From positions 1-64,000 of the forward strand of contig CALGJV010000033.1 in NCBI GenBank assembly GCA_937928595.1: a stretch of DNA of 64,000 bases, in the 5' to 3' direction. Below the pieces are notes generated by a model that had not been told where the DNA came from, did no database searches, and worked only from the letters and a program-made list of their open reading frames with translations. The stretch is from an uncultured Phycisphaerae bacterium. Lineage in GTDB: Bacteria; Planctomycetota; Phycisphaerae; UBA1845; Fen-1342. This document shows, in pieces, positions 51,852 to 60,183 of the stretch. The position numbers and the translations under genes are program-made. Within the stretch, counting starts at the first letter, position 1, and each line of letters opens with the position of its first letter.

Positions 51852-52012
51852 GCTGATGGAGACGCCGCCGATCGGATATTATCGCAGCCGCCCGTGTCCG
51901 TCGGGAGGCAAGGCGGCGCTTGGCGGCGTTTCGAGCGCCGTGGAGTACTGATCCTCTTCTCTGGGAGCAGGGCCGGCGGAACGGTGCGGCCCCCAACCGT
52001 GGTGACAGCGAC

Positions 52013-53062
52013 ATGCGAAAAGACATTCGTACCCACAGAACCGCGTTTACCCTGATCGAGCTCTTGGTGGTCGTCGCGATCATCGCGCTGCTGATCTCGA
52101 TCCTGCTACCCTCCTTGGCGCGGGCCCGCGAGCAGACCAAGTCGGTCAAGTGCCTGGCCAACCTGAAGAGTCTCGGCCAGGGCATCATGATCTATGTGAC
52201 CGGCGAGCGCGACATCCTGCCCGGCCCGCTGCACCCCGCCGTGTACCGCAACATGGGCACGGAATGGCTGACCAACCCGGAGAACCCGTTCCGCGTCACG
52301 GGCGACTTCGTGTACTACCAGGAACGCCAGCTCACGTGGAAGCTGCGCAGCACGTTCAACGACTCGCAGGGGCGCGAGAACAGCATGAGCGACCAGATCG
52401 CCACCTGCCCCACGCTGGCCGGCATCAACCCCGACCAGCAGTTCCTCTCGTTCCTCCAGCTCACGAACCGGGCCGTCTCGCCCACGCACTACGTAATCAA
52501 CAATTACAGCTACGACAATGAGGAAGGCGGTGGATTCACTGACAACTCCAGGTGCACCAACCCGCCGAAATACTTCGGATTCAGTCCGGCACCCGGCACG
52601 CAGAACTCCGCCTCGTCACAAGAACGGATGCGTAAGTACCCGCCGCTTTCGGTCGCCAAAGTTCGGAAGCCGTCCGAGGAGTGGGCCGTGGCCGATGCCT
52701 GGTACCGCCCCCGCACGGGTTCGATTGTCGCTTTCCAGCAGGAAGGACCGTACCAAGTCGGCTGGACTGGCGAGGCTCTGCCCTACTTCGCACCGCACTT
52801 CAACCGGGTGAGCGGCGCGTACAAGTTCACTTCCTCGGGTGACCGCCAGGCCGAGTTGGCGCGAACGCGCGCGAGCCGCGCGGACGGCAAGACCAACGCG
52901 GTCTACTTCGACGGTCACGCCGGATCGAGCGCCTCCAAGCGGCTGAAGGTTTCAACGGGCGCGGAATTGCTCTACGGGTTCCAGGGCACGCCGAATCCCG
53001 CCAAGCCGCCGGGCATGGCCGATGCGACGTGGGAGAACTTCAAGGGCGCCTATTGGGAGTAA
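52013..53062 (+). CDS. Type II pseudopilin-like secreted protein with prepilin cleavage domain
   Basis: 349-residue protein opening with a type IV/type II prepilin leader. After a short positively charged stretch (MRKDIRTHRTA) comes FTLIELLVVVAIIALLISIL, the methylation and helix motif, cleaved before F by prepilin peptidase. A helix with LARAREQTKSVKCLANLK follows, and near the C-terminus VYFDGHA matches the DG pattern of the large planctomycete family (often called H-X9-DG). These proteins are thought to be surface or secreted substrates. The ribosome site is weak (GGTG). Confidence 0.88.
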   Translation: MRKDIRTHRTAFTLIELLVVVAIIALLISILLPSLARAREQTKSVKCLANLKSLGQGIMIYVTGERDILPGPLHPAVYRNMGTEWLTNPENPFRVTGDFVYYQERQLTWKLRSTFNDSQGRENSMSDQIATCPTLAGINPDQQFLSFLQLTNRAVSPTHYVINNYSYDNEEGGGFTDNSRCTNPPKYFGFSPAPGTQNSASSQERMRKYPPLSVAKVRKPSEEWAVADAWYRPRTGSIVAFQQEGPYQVGWTGEALPYFAPHFNRVSGAYKFTSSGDRQAELARTRASRADGKTNAVYFDGHAGSSASKRLKVSTGAELLYGFQGTPNPAKPPGMADATWENFKGAYWE

Positions 53063-53133
53063 TGAGCCGCCGTTTATTCATCTAGGCGAAGCGGACGCTC
53101 TGCAACCTGATTTGTGATACGACACGAACACAC

Positions 53134-53171
53134 GCGGGCCGGACGCGCGATGGCGCCCGGCCCGCTTGTTT
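53134..53171 (+). terminator. Rho-independent terminator after the pseudopilin gene
   Basis: Nine-base stem GCGGGCCGG (53134-53142) and CCGGCCCGC (53157-53165), followed by TTGTTT. It lies 72 bases beyond the pseudopilin stop and 14 bases beyond the stop of the opposite small gene, so it may serve both. Confidence 0.65.
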
Positions 53172-53185
53172 GCCGTCTGTTCCGT

Positions 53186-53323
53186 TCAGTCTTGCGTATC
53201 GCGCGCCGGCCACCACGGATCCACGCTGATCCGCGGCCGCGTCGGCTCGTCCGACCCCCCGAACAGGAAGCTGAAGCTCGCCATCATCAGCCCAAAGCCG
53301 AGAAACCACAGCAGCGTGCTCAT
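53186..53323 (-). CDS. Small 45-residue membrane peptide
   Basis: A short gene with AGGA seven bases before ATG 53323. The product starts MSTLLWFLGFGLMMASFSFL, a single membrane helix of about 18 residues, then FGGSDEPTRPRISVDPWWPA. It has no named family. It lies 73 bases after the PKD-domain gene on the same strand and before a hairpin terminator, so it is probably the last gene of that operon. Confidence 0.6.
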   Translation of the reverse strand: MSTLLWFLGFGLMMASFSFLFGGSDEPTRPRISVDPWWPARDTQD

Positions 53324-53396
53324 GACCGTTCCTGCCCGCGGATGCTGACTCGTGCGGCCGCCGCGCGCGGCCCGACCGGTTCGAGCGCGGCGCCGC

Positions 53397-54431
53397 TCAG
53401 CGCGCGCCCCACTCCACGCCGAGCTGCACGACCGCCGGAATCTTCTCCTCGCTCTCGACCAGCAGCTCGACCCACGTCGTGGGCTGGCGCCGCTGCGGAT
53501 AGAGCGTCAGCGTATAGACGTAGCCCTCGCCGACCTTCGCGCTGCGGAGCGTGTAGCGCGCCCCGGCGGCTTTCGTGAACGTCAGCGGCGAGACCGACAC
53601 GATCTCGAACGTCGCGCGCGACGCCCCGGTCGTGGTCCAGGCCTCGTAATGCGCGAGCGGGTAGCCGTCGCGGTCCTCGAAGCGCCGCTCGGCCGCCGGC
53701 GAGACGTCCATCAGCGGCGCCGGACGGACGGTGTACGTCACGCGATCCGTCGCTGTCCGCCCCTGCGTGTCCGTGACCGTGAGCTCGAACTCGTACGTCG
53801 CGTCGTCCCACGGCGCGTCCGGGTCCGCCTCGAGCCCCGCCGCCGTCGTGCGGGCCGCGCGGCGATCCGCGATGCGCAGGTTCTGCGCCCCGCCGACCTG
53901 CCGCCACCGGTAGCTGAGCCCTTCGCCCGTGCTTGCGGACCCGTCCAGGATCAGGTCACCCCAGCCGCCCCACACGACCCGATCAAGACCCGCCGCGGCC
54001 ACGGGCGGCGGCGGCTCCATCGGCTCGGCCACCGGCGGTGCCGGCGGATCGCCTTCGAACTGGACCGTCGGCTCCGGTACCCGAACCGGCTCCTCGGCCG
54101 GCAGCGGCGGCGGCTCGGTCCGTTCGGACGCGGTGGCGGTGTTCGAATCCCGTTCGACGTCCGGCAACCGGGCCGGCGGCGGCGTGTATACCTCAGGGGA
54201 CGGCATCGCCGGTGGCTCCGGCGGATCGTCGTCGGTCAGCGGCGCCCGCGGGATCGTTGGGGCGCCGGTAAAGACGGGCTCCAGCCGGTCCACAGCGGCC
54301 CGAACGTCGCCGGAACGGCTTCCGGTTGTGGTCAGGCCGCTCTGCCCGGTGGCGGACTTCGGCAGATAGCCGCTCGCCACCATGAGGCTGACGCCGAGGC
54401 AGAAGCAGACAACGAACAGGACGGGTCTCAT
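53397..54431 (-). CDS. Secreted PKD-domain protein with proline-rich linker
   Basis: 344-residue exported protein. The N-terminus, VLFVVCFCLGVSLMVASGYL, is a signal or membrane anchor. Residues about 60-150 are Pro/Glu-rich and likely disordered. A PKD-type Ig-like domain follows (about 160-240; LILDGSASTGEGLSYRW to ATDRVTYTV). A C-terminal beta-rich domain spans about 250-344. No catalytic motif is seen. It may bind envelope or extracellular partners. It is divergent from the first signal peptidase gene and likely co-transcribed with the 45-residue membrane peptide. Confidence 0.78.
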   Translation of the reverse strand: MRPVLFVVCFCLGVSLMVASGYLPKSATGQSGLTTTGSRSGDVRAAVDRLEPVFTGAPTIPRAPLTDDDPPEPPAMPSPEVYTPPPARLPDVERDSNTATASERTEPPPLPAEEPVRVPEPTVQFEGDPPAPPVAEPMEPPPPVAAAGLDRVVWGGWGDLILDGSASTGEGLSYRWRQVGGAQNLRIADRRAARTTAAGLEADPDAPWDDATYEFELTVTDTQGRTATDRVTYTVRPAPLMDVSPAAERRFEDRDGYPLAHYEAWTTTGASRATFEIVSVSPLTFTKAAGARYTLRSAKVGEGYVYTLTLYPQRRQPTTWVELLVESEEKIPAVVQLGVEWGAR

Positions 54432-54481
54432 GGGTCCGACTCACGTTCGAGGCCGGGTCCGGGCGCTCTGCCTTTAACATC

Positions 54482-54552
54482 GAAAACCTGCGGGCAAATC
54501 AGCAGTCCGCAGGCATGGTTTTCCGGCGCGCCGATAAAAAAACGCGCGCCGG
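54482..54552. other. Structured divergent region with two hairpins
   Basis: Hairpin A has arms CCTGCGG (54487-54493) and CCGCAGG (54507-54513), with outer GAAAACC/GGTTTTC pairing. Hairpin B has arms CCGGCGCGC (54523-54531) and GCGCGCCGG (54544-54552), with an A-rich 12-base loop. The region lies between the PKD-domain and lepB genes and could be a leader structure or regulator site. Confidence 0.4.
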
Positions 54553-54657
54553 GGGAGCGCGCCCCCCGGTTTGACCGTCCACGCCGCGCGGCGGTACGCT
54601 ACGCCCCCAAGTCGGCGCCCGCGGCGGACGCGGGGCCGCCGACCGCCCCACCCCGGG

Positions 54658-56259
54658 ATGGCGATGCGAACGGCCCGCTCAGCGACAAAGACCGCCCGCG
54701 CCGCCCCGGCTGCGGGCCGCGAGACCTGGCAGGAACAGACCGCCTCCTTCGTCAACTTCTTCGTCTTCCTGCTGGTGCTCAAGACGTTCTTCCTGCCGCT
54801 CTTCATCATCCCCACCGGGTCCATGGCGGAGACGCTGTACGGGCAGCACACGCTGCACACCTGCCCGAACTGCGGCTTCGAGTACGCCGTCGGCTGGATC
54901 GCGCCGGGGCGCTGGCCGTTCAACACGCCCTTCATCCAGTGCCCGAACTGCCGCTGGCGGCAGTACTCGGCCCGCGAGGCGCAACTGCTCCGTTCGCGGG
55001 GGCAGCCCATCGGCGCAGACGAGATCATCGGGTCGCTGCCGTCGATGGCCGGCGATCGCATCTTCGTCCACGGCTGGCCGTACGATCCGCTGTTCCGGCA
55101 CGTGCCCGGCCTCGGGCCGCGCCGCTGGGACGTGGTCGTCTTCCGCGTGCCCACCGACGGCGACACGAACTACATCAAGCGGCTCATCGGGCTGCCGGGC
55201 GAGAAGATCGAGATCATCGACGGCGACATCTTCGTGAACGACCGACTCGAGGCCAAGCCGGCCAGCGCCCAGCGCTCGCTCTGGTTCCCGTACTTCAGCC
55301 AGGACTATGTGCCGCGCCGTCCGTCCGTCGCGTCGCAGTACCACCCGCGCTGGGAGCCGCAGACGCGGCCGACCGGCTGGTCCGACCCCGCGCAGCGCGT
55401 CCTGCGGTTCGACGGCGCGGACCGGCCCCGCGACGAACTCCTGTTCGTCACCGTGCCGGGCAATCCGCGCGCGCCGGGCGAGATCATCGACCTGTACGGC
55501 TACAACGAGCTCCGCAAGCCCGAGCGCGTCGTGCCCGACGTGCGCTTGTCGGCCGAGGTCGAGTTCGACGAGGCGGCCGCCGGCTACCTCGAACTCGCGC
55601 TGGAGGTCGACCGGCACGCGTTCACCGCGCGGCTCGCGCCGGACGGCCAACTGACCCTCCAGCACTCCTGGACCGGTCCGCAGGGTCCGCAGGACGAGCG
55701 CCGCGCCACGCGCGTGGCGCTCACCGGCCCCGTCGGGATCGAGCTCTACCACGTCGACGGGCGCGCCGCGGTCGCCGTCAACGGCACGACGCTGTCGGCC
55801 GACGGCTACGAGCTGACGCCCGACGCGGCCCGCGCCCGCGCCCGCGGCCGCAGTTTCCCCCGGCTGCGGATCGCGGCCGAGCAGACGCGGCTGACGCTGC
55901 GGCATGTGCGCATCGATCGGGACGTGTACTACACGGGAGACCAGATCGTCAGCCCGCAGGGGCCCGGGATCGGCGTGGACGGACACCCCATCACGCTCGG
56001 GGCCGACGAGTACTTCCTCCTCGGGGACAACAGCCCGAACAGCCAAGACGGACGCTACGCTTTCTGGCATACGGGACTCGACTGGGTCGGCCCGCACCTG
56101 AAGCAGGCGCTGGCCGAGGGGCGCTATCAGCTCGGCACCGTGCCCGGCGACCAGCTCATCGGGCCGGCGTTTTTCGTCTACTGGCCCGGCTTCCTGCCAC
56201 TGGGCCCGGATCGGCTGACCATCTTGCCGGACCTGGGCCGGTTGCGCTGGATTCGCTGA
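54658..56259 (+). CDS. lepB: Signal peptidase I, long form with zinc-ribbon insert (1 of 2)
   Basis: 533-residue signal peptidase I that cleaves leader peptides outside the inner membrane. One membrane helix (VNFFVFLLVLKTFFLPLFI) precedes the catalytic serine in IIPTGSMAET. The general base is lysine in NYIKRLIGLPGEK (about 182), and GDNSPNSQDGR (about 462) is the last conserved box. The enzyme is much longer than usual (about 250-330). An insert just after the serine holds CPNC and CPNC, a zinc ribbon, and about 200 more residues separate the lysine and the final box. A second, similar gene follows 30 bases on. Confidence 0.9.
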   Translation: MAMRTARSATKTARAAPAAGRETWQEQTASFVNFFVFLLVLKTFFLPLFIIPTGSMAETLYGQHTLHTCPNCGFEYAVGWIAPGRWPFNTPFIQCPNCRWRQYSAREAQLLRSRGQPIGADEIIGSLPSMAGDRIFVHGWPYDPLFRHVPGLGPRRWDVVVFRVPTDGDTNYIKRLIGLPGEKIEIIDGDIFVNDRLEAKPASAQRSLWFPYFSQDYVPRRPSVASQYHPRWEPQTRPTGWSDPAQRVLRFDGADRPRDELLFVTVPGNPRAPGEIIDLYGYNELRKPERVVPDVRLSAEVEFDEAAAGYLELALEVDRHAFTARLAPDGQLTLQHSWTGPQGPQDERRATRVALTGPVGIELYHVDGRAAVAVNGTTLSADGYELTPDAARARARGRSFPRLRIAAEQTRLTLRHVRIDRDVYYTGDQIVSPQGPGIGVDGHPITLGADEYFLLGDNSPNSQDGRYAFWHTGLDWVGPHLKQALAEGRYQLGTVPGDQLIGPAFFVYWPGFLPLGPDRLTILPDLGRLRWIR

Positions 56260-56289
56260 CCGGACGCACGCGGAAGGCAGACCGCCACC

Positions 56290-57765
56290 GTGATCCCGAC
56301 GACACCGCCCGCCGTTCCCCCCGCCCCGGCCGCACCGCAGGACCGCACGACCGGGCCGCGGGTGCTGGAGACCGTGCAGACGGTGCTCCTGGCTCTGGCC
56401 CTCGCGTTCATCTTCCGCGCGTTCTTCGTCGAGCCGTTCATCATCCCGACCGGCTCGATGGCGGAGTCGCTGCTCGGCGTTCACGCCACGCGACTTTGCC
56501 CGGCCTGCGGCTGGGAGTTCAACGCGGGCACGGAAGCGGGCGGCCGCTCGGCCGGCGGGTTCGTGCCGCCCCCCGAGATCGTCTGCCCCAACTGCCGGCT
56601 GCGGCTCTTCCCGACGACGGCCGACACCTTCGGCAAGTCCGGGGATCGCGTGCTGGTCCACAAGTGGGCGTACGCGCTGGGCGGCGCGCTGGGACCGCGC
56701 CGCTGGGACGTGATCGTCTTCCGCGACCCGGCCAGCCCGGAATTGCATTACATCAAGCGTCTCGTCGGGCTGCCCGGCGAGTCGATCGAGATTCTCGACG
56801 GCGACGTCTTCATCGACGGCCGGATCGCGCGCAAGCCGCCCGCCGTTCAGGCCGGGCTCTGGACGGTCGTCTTCGACCAGGCGCACATGCCGGTTCGCGC
56901 TGCGACGTCCGGCGCTGCGCGTTGGCTGCCCGACCCGCCCGCGGCCTGGAGCAGCCCCGCCGACCGCGTGCTCCGCGTCGCGGCGGGCGACGAGCCGGCG
57001 CGGCTGCGCTTCAACGCCGACGCCGCCCGCGATTACCTGCTGGACTTCAGCAGCTACAACGGCCGAGCCTCGGGCGCGCTGGTCGGCGACGTGCGGCTCG
57101 TGGCGGAGGTCACGCGGCTGTCCGGCGACGGCGCGTTGGAGCTCGAGCTGATGCGCCCGCCGAACCGCTTTGTCGCGCGGCTGGGCCCGGCGGGGGTCGC
57201 GGTGACGCGGGTGCCGCCGGCCGACGGACCGGTGGAGGAGCTGGCGCGCGAGGCGGCCGCGGCTCTGCCCGCGGGCCGGCCCGTCGCCGTCGAGTTCGGC
57301 TATCTCGACCAGTGCGTCTTTCTGCGGATCGATGGCCGCGACGTCGTGCCGGAGGCCGCCGGCCGCCACACGCGAACCGCGGACGAGGTGCGGGACGCGC
57401 CCGACCCGCGGCCGGTGCGCCTCGGACTCGACGCGGAACGGGTGCGGCTGGTGATTCGTGGACTGCGGATCGACCGCGACGTTTATTACACGATCACCCC
57501 GCAGACGGTGCGGGCGTATCCGGGCCGGCCGTTCCCGCTCGGGCCGGCGGAGTACTTCGTGCTCGGCGACAACAGCGCCGACAGCTTCGACAGCCGCGAA
57601 TGGACGGAGGTCGGCCCGCACTTGCCGCGCGACACGCGCCCCGGGACCGTGCGGGCGGACCAGATTGTCGGACAGGCGGCGTTCGTGTATCTTCCGGGGC
57701 TTCTCGCGGCGGACCACGGCCAGTACCGCGTGCCGGACGTAGGTCGCATGCGGTTCGTCCGCTGA
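56290..57765 (+). CDS. lepB: Signal peptidase I, long form with zinc-ribbon insert (2 of 2)
   Basis: 491-residue paralogue of the gene before it. It has one N-terminal membrane helix (TVLLALALAFIFRAFFVEPF), the catalytic serine in IIPTGSMAES, the lysine in HYIKRLVGLPGES and the final box GDNSADSFDSRE. The zinc-ribbon insert reads CPAC and CPNC, followed by a spacer. About 240 residues between lysine and the final box form a domain without recognised homology, shared with the first copy in position but differing in sequence. GTG 56290 is used; no strong ribosome site is seen. The pair probably arose by tandem duplication followed by divergence. Confidence 0.88.
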   Translation: MIPTTPPAVPPAPAAPQDRTTGPRVLETVQTVLLALALAFIFRAFFVEPFIIPTGSMAESLLGVHATRLCPACGWEFNAGTEAGGRSAGGFVPPPEIVCPNCRLRLFPTTADTFGKSGDRVLVHKWAYALGGALGPRRWDVIVFRDPASPELHYIKRLVGLPGESIEILDGDVFIDGRIARKPPAVQAGLWTVVFDQAHMPVRAATSGAARWLPDPPAAWSSPADRVLRVAAGDEPARLRFNADAARDYLLDFSSYNGRASGALVGDVRLVAEVTRLSGDGALELELMRPPNRFVARLGPAGVAVTRVPPADGPVEELAREAAAALPAGRPVAVEFGYLDQCVFLRIDGRDVVPEAAGRHTRTADEVRDAPDPRPVRLGLDAERVRLVIRGLRIDRDVYYTITPQTVRAYPGRPFPLGPAEYFVLGDNSADSFDSREWTEVGPHLPRDTRPGTVRADQIVGQAAFVYLPGLLAADHGQYRVPDVGRMRFVR

Positions 57766-58118
57766 CAGCGCACGCGGGCGTGGCGCGGCCATCGCGGTGG
57801 CAGCGTCCAGCGCCCCGCAGGCGTAGTTGTCAACAACTCGGCGGAAGAAGTGTTAGGAACTCGCAAGCCGCTGCTCGATACCGATGCCGAACGAGTCGGA
57901 TGCGATGGCCCTTTGCGGATTCCAGGGGTGTTCTTCAGACGTAAACCTATTTTGGGTAATGACGTGCGCGGTTTTGTTGCGTTCATGCAATACTGCCCTC
58001 GGCGCGGTCATTATCGGCCGGCCGAGGCGCTTGCAATTCCTTCATCTGCGTGCGACTTGCGCGCGTTTGCACAGTTTATCCACACGCGGCCCGCGCGTCG
58101 TTGGTCAAGGGTTGCCGC
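57766..58118. other. Intergenic region before the lptB-like gene
   Basis: 353 bases. Contains a 14-base inverted repeat AGTTGT-CA-ACAACT at 57825-57838, which also holds a good -35 TTGTCA (57827-57832), but the -10 at the right spacing (TGTTAG) is weak. No gene is supported; the open frame at 57850-58143 lacks a ribosome site and overlaps the next gene. Confidence 0.4.
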
Positions 58119-58868
58119 ATGCTGCTCGAAGCCACAGACCTGATCAAGGCCTACAACGGCCGCACGGTCGTCGATCGCGTGAGCTTCCACGTGGGCGAGC
58201 GCGAGATCGTGGGCCTGCTGGGGCCGAACGGGGCCGGCAAGACCACGAGCTTCCGCATCACGGTCGGGATGATCGCGCCGGAGGGCGGGCGGGTGTTCTT
58301 CGCGGGCGCGGAGATCACGCACCTGCCGATGTACAAGCGGGCGCGGCGGGGCATCGGCTACCTCTCGCAGGAGCCGAGCGTCTTTCAGCGGCTTACGGTC
58401 GAAGAGAACCTGCGGGCGATCTGCGAGACGCTCCGCCTGACGCGCGCGCAGCGGGCGGACATGGTGGAGCGGCTGCTCGAGCAATTCGGCCTGACGAAGG
58501 TGCGTCGCAACTCGGCCCGCGCCATCTCGGGCGGCGAGCGCCGCAAGCTCGAGATCGCGCGGGCCCTGATCACCAGCCCGCGCCTCATCCTGCTCGACGA
58601 GCCGTTCAGCGGCGTCGACCCGATCGCGGTCGAGAGTCTGCGCCGCGAGATCGTCCGGCTGCGCGAGTCGGGCATCGCGATCCTGCTGACCGACCACAAC
58701 GTCCACGAGACGCTGAAGGTCACCGACCGCAGTTACGTCATTCACGAGGGGCGGGTCATCTGCTCGGGCACGCCGGCCGAGCTCATCAACGATCCGCGCG
58801 TCCGCGAGACGTACCTCGGCGACACGTTCCGCGGCGACGAGTTCGGCCCGCGGCAGGCGTCGGCCTGA
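58119..58868 (+). CDS. lptB: LPS export ABC transporter ATPase (LptB-like)
   Basis: 249-residue ABC ATPase with Walker A GPNGAGKTT, signature SGGERRKLEIARAL, Walker B LILLDEPFSGVDP and switch histidine in LTDHNVHE. The SGGERRK form and TDHNVHETL are typical of LptB, which powers lipopolysaccharide movement to the outer membrane. AAGG is nine bases before ATG 58119. It is followed 18 bases on by a DUF167 gene. LptC/F/G are not in the window. A close alternative is a branched-chain amino acid LivG-type ATPase, but the motifs favour LptB. Confidence 0.88.
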   Translation: MLLEATDLIKAYNGRTVVDRVSFHVGEREIVGLLGPNGAGKTTSFRITVGMIAPEGGRVFFAGAEITHLPMYKRARRGIGYLSQEPSVFQRLTVEENLRAICETLRLTRAQRADMVERLLEQFGLTKVRRNSARAISGGERRKLEIARALITSPRLILLDEPFSGVDPIAVESLRREIVRLRESGIAILLTDHNVHETLKVTDRSYVIHEGRVICSGTPAELINDPRVRETYLGDTFRGDEFGPRQASA

Positions 58869-58886
58869 TCCGTCGCGGAGAAGCGC

Positions 58887-59201
58887 ATGCCGGCCGCGGC
58901 GGACATCGAGCTCACGCCCCGCGAAGGCGGCGTCGAGTTCGCGGTCAAGGTCGTACCGGGGGCCTCACGCACGCGCATCGCCGGTGTCCTGGGGGCGGCC
59001 CTGAAGGTCGCGGTCAGCGCCCCGCCCGAGGGCGGCAAAGCCAACGCCGCTTTGTGCGTTTTTCTGGCCGACGTGCTCTCCGTCCGCAAGGGCGATGTGG
59101 CCGTCGTCGCCGGGCACACGCAGCCACACAAACGCGTCCGTGTCAACGGCATCGCGCCGGAAGCGGTCCGCGCCGCCCTGCGCGCGGCGCCGGGGGCGTA
59201 A
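58887..59201 (+). CDS. DUF167/YggU family protein
   Basis: 104-residue protein. The hallmark segments are VKVVPGASRTRIAGV, VSAPPEGGKANAAL and the KGDVAVVAGHTQPHKRVRV stretch, all typical of the YggU/DUF167 fold. The family is widely conserved and its biochemical role is not settled. It is co-directional and close to the lptB-like gene. Confidence 0.9.
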   Translation: MPAAADIELTPREGGVEFAVKVVPGASRTRIAGVLGAALKVAVSAPPEGGKANAALCVFLADVLSVRKGDVAVVAGHTQPHKRVRVNGIAPEAVRAALRAAPGA

Positions 59202-59289
59202 GTCGGCCGCCCGCGTCCACGGTCAGGCGGCGCGAAGGCCAGGCGGCCGGCGTTGCGGCCGGCGGCGGCCTCCCGTGTAATGCTTTGTC

Positions 59290-60183
59290 ATGGATGTTGT
59301 CGCGACAGCGGGGCTGACCAAACGCTACGGGGCTTACACGGCGCTGCGCGACCTCGATCTGCACGTGCCCGCGGGCCGGCTGTTCGGCTTCCTCGGCCCG
59401 AACGGCGCCGGCAAGACCACCACGCTGCGCCTGCTGCTGGGCCTTTTGCGGGCGACCTCCGGCCGGGCGACCGTGCTCGGGCGGGAAGCCTGGCGTGACG
59501 GCCCGGCGGTGCGGGCGGAGATCGGCTACCTGCCCGGCGACGTGCGGCTGTACGAGCGCCTGACCGGGCGCGAAACGCTGGCCTTCATCCACGCCGCCCG
59601 CGGCGGCCGCGACACGACCGAGATGCGTCGCCTGATCGAGCGCTTCGAACTGGACCCCTCCAAGCGCGTCGCCGCCTACTCGCGCGGCATGAAGCAGAAG
59701 CTGGGCCTGATCGCCGCCCTCATGCACCGGCCGCGACTCCTGATCCTCGACGAGCCGACCACCGCGCTCGATCCGCTGGTGCGCGCGACCCTGTACGAGG
59801 AGCTGCGGGCCGCGACCGCCGCGGGCCGCACCGTGCTGTTCTCGAGCCATACGCTCGCGGAGGTCGAGGAGCTCTGCGACGAAGTCGCCATCCTGCGCGA
59901 CGGGCGGCTCATCGAGCAGGAGCGCATCGCGGTCCTGCGCCAGCGCGCCGTGCGGCACGTGCACGTGCTCTTCCGGCCGGGCGCGCCGCCGCCGGCCCCG
60001 CCGCCCGGGCTGACGGTGGCCGAACAGCGGCCGGACAGCTTGCGCGGCGCGTGGTGCGGGCCGCTGGATCCGCTGCTGGCGTGGCTGGCCGCGGCGCCGG
60101 TGCAGGACGTGTCGATCGCCCCGCCGGATCTCCAGGACCTGTTCCTGGCCTACTACGCCGACGAGAACGGGAGGGCCGCGTGA
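59290..60183 (+). CDS. ABC transporter ATP-binding protein
   Basis: 297-residue ABC-2 type ATPase. Walker A GPNGAGKTT, Q-loop GYLPGDVRLYE, signature YSRGMKQKLGL, Walker B LLILDEPTTALDP and SSHTLAEVEE are clear. The C-terminal 60 residues form the extension typical of exporters such as the CcmA/NatA type. It overlaps the permease gene by four bases (GTGA), so the two make one transporter, possibly for a lipid, antibiotic or envelope precursor. Confidence 0.92.
   Translation: MDVVATAGLTKRYGAYTALRDLDLHVPAGRLFGFLGPNGAGKTTTLRLLLGLLRATSGRATVLGREAWRDGPAVRAEIGYLPGDVRLYERLTGRETLAFIHAARGGRDTTEMRRLIERFELDPSKRVAAYSRGMKQKLGLIAALMHRPRLLILDEPTTALDPLVRATLYEELRAATAAGRTVLFSSHTLAEVEELCDEVAILRDGRLIEQERIAVLRQRAVRHVHVLFRPGAPPPAPPPGLTVAEQRPDSLRGAWCGPLDPLLAWLAAAPVQDVSIAPPDLQDLFLAYYADENGRAA

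Larger units (their letters stand above)
51303..52012. other. Long intergenic region before the pseudopilin gene
   Basis: 710 bases with no convincing gene. GC drops in the second half. It holds the promoter of the small Cys-rich gene (not resolved), a perfect palindrome at 51809-51822 and a possible promoter at 51823-51851. Open frames in it lack family similarity or ribosome sites. The leader before ATG 52013 would be about 155 bases. Confidence 0.5.

Noticed and set aside
51841-51853. Possible sigma-54 (-24/-12) element
   Set aside because: GG and GC are separated by nine bases rather than ten and the rest does not fit.
53082-53309. 75-residue minus-strand frame
   Set aside because: Overlaps the better-supported 45-residue membrane peptide gene and has no ribosome site or membrane pattern.
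54679-57792. 1037-residue antisense open frame under the signal peptidase pair
   Set aside because: Shadow of two real genes; no conserved motif.
57850-58143. 97-residue plus-strand frame before the lptB-like gene
   Set aside because: No ribosome site, overlaps the next start and has no recognisable pattern.
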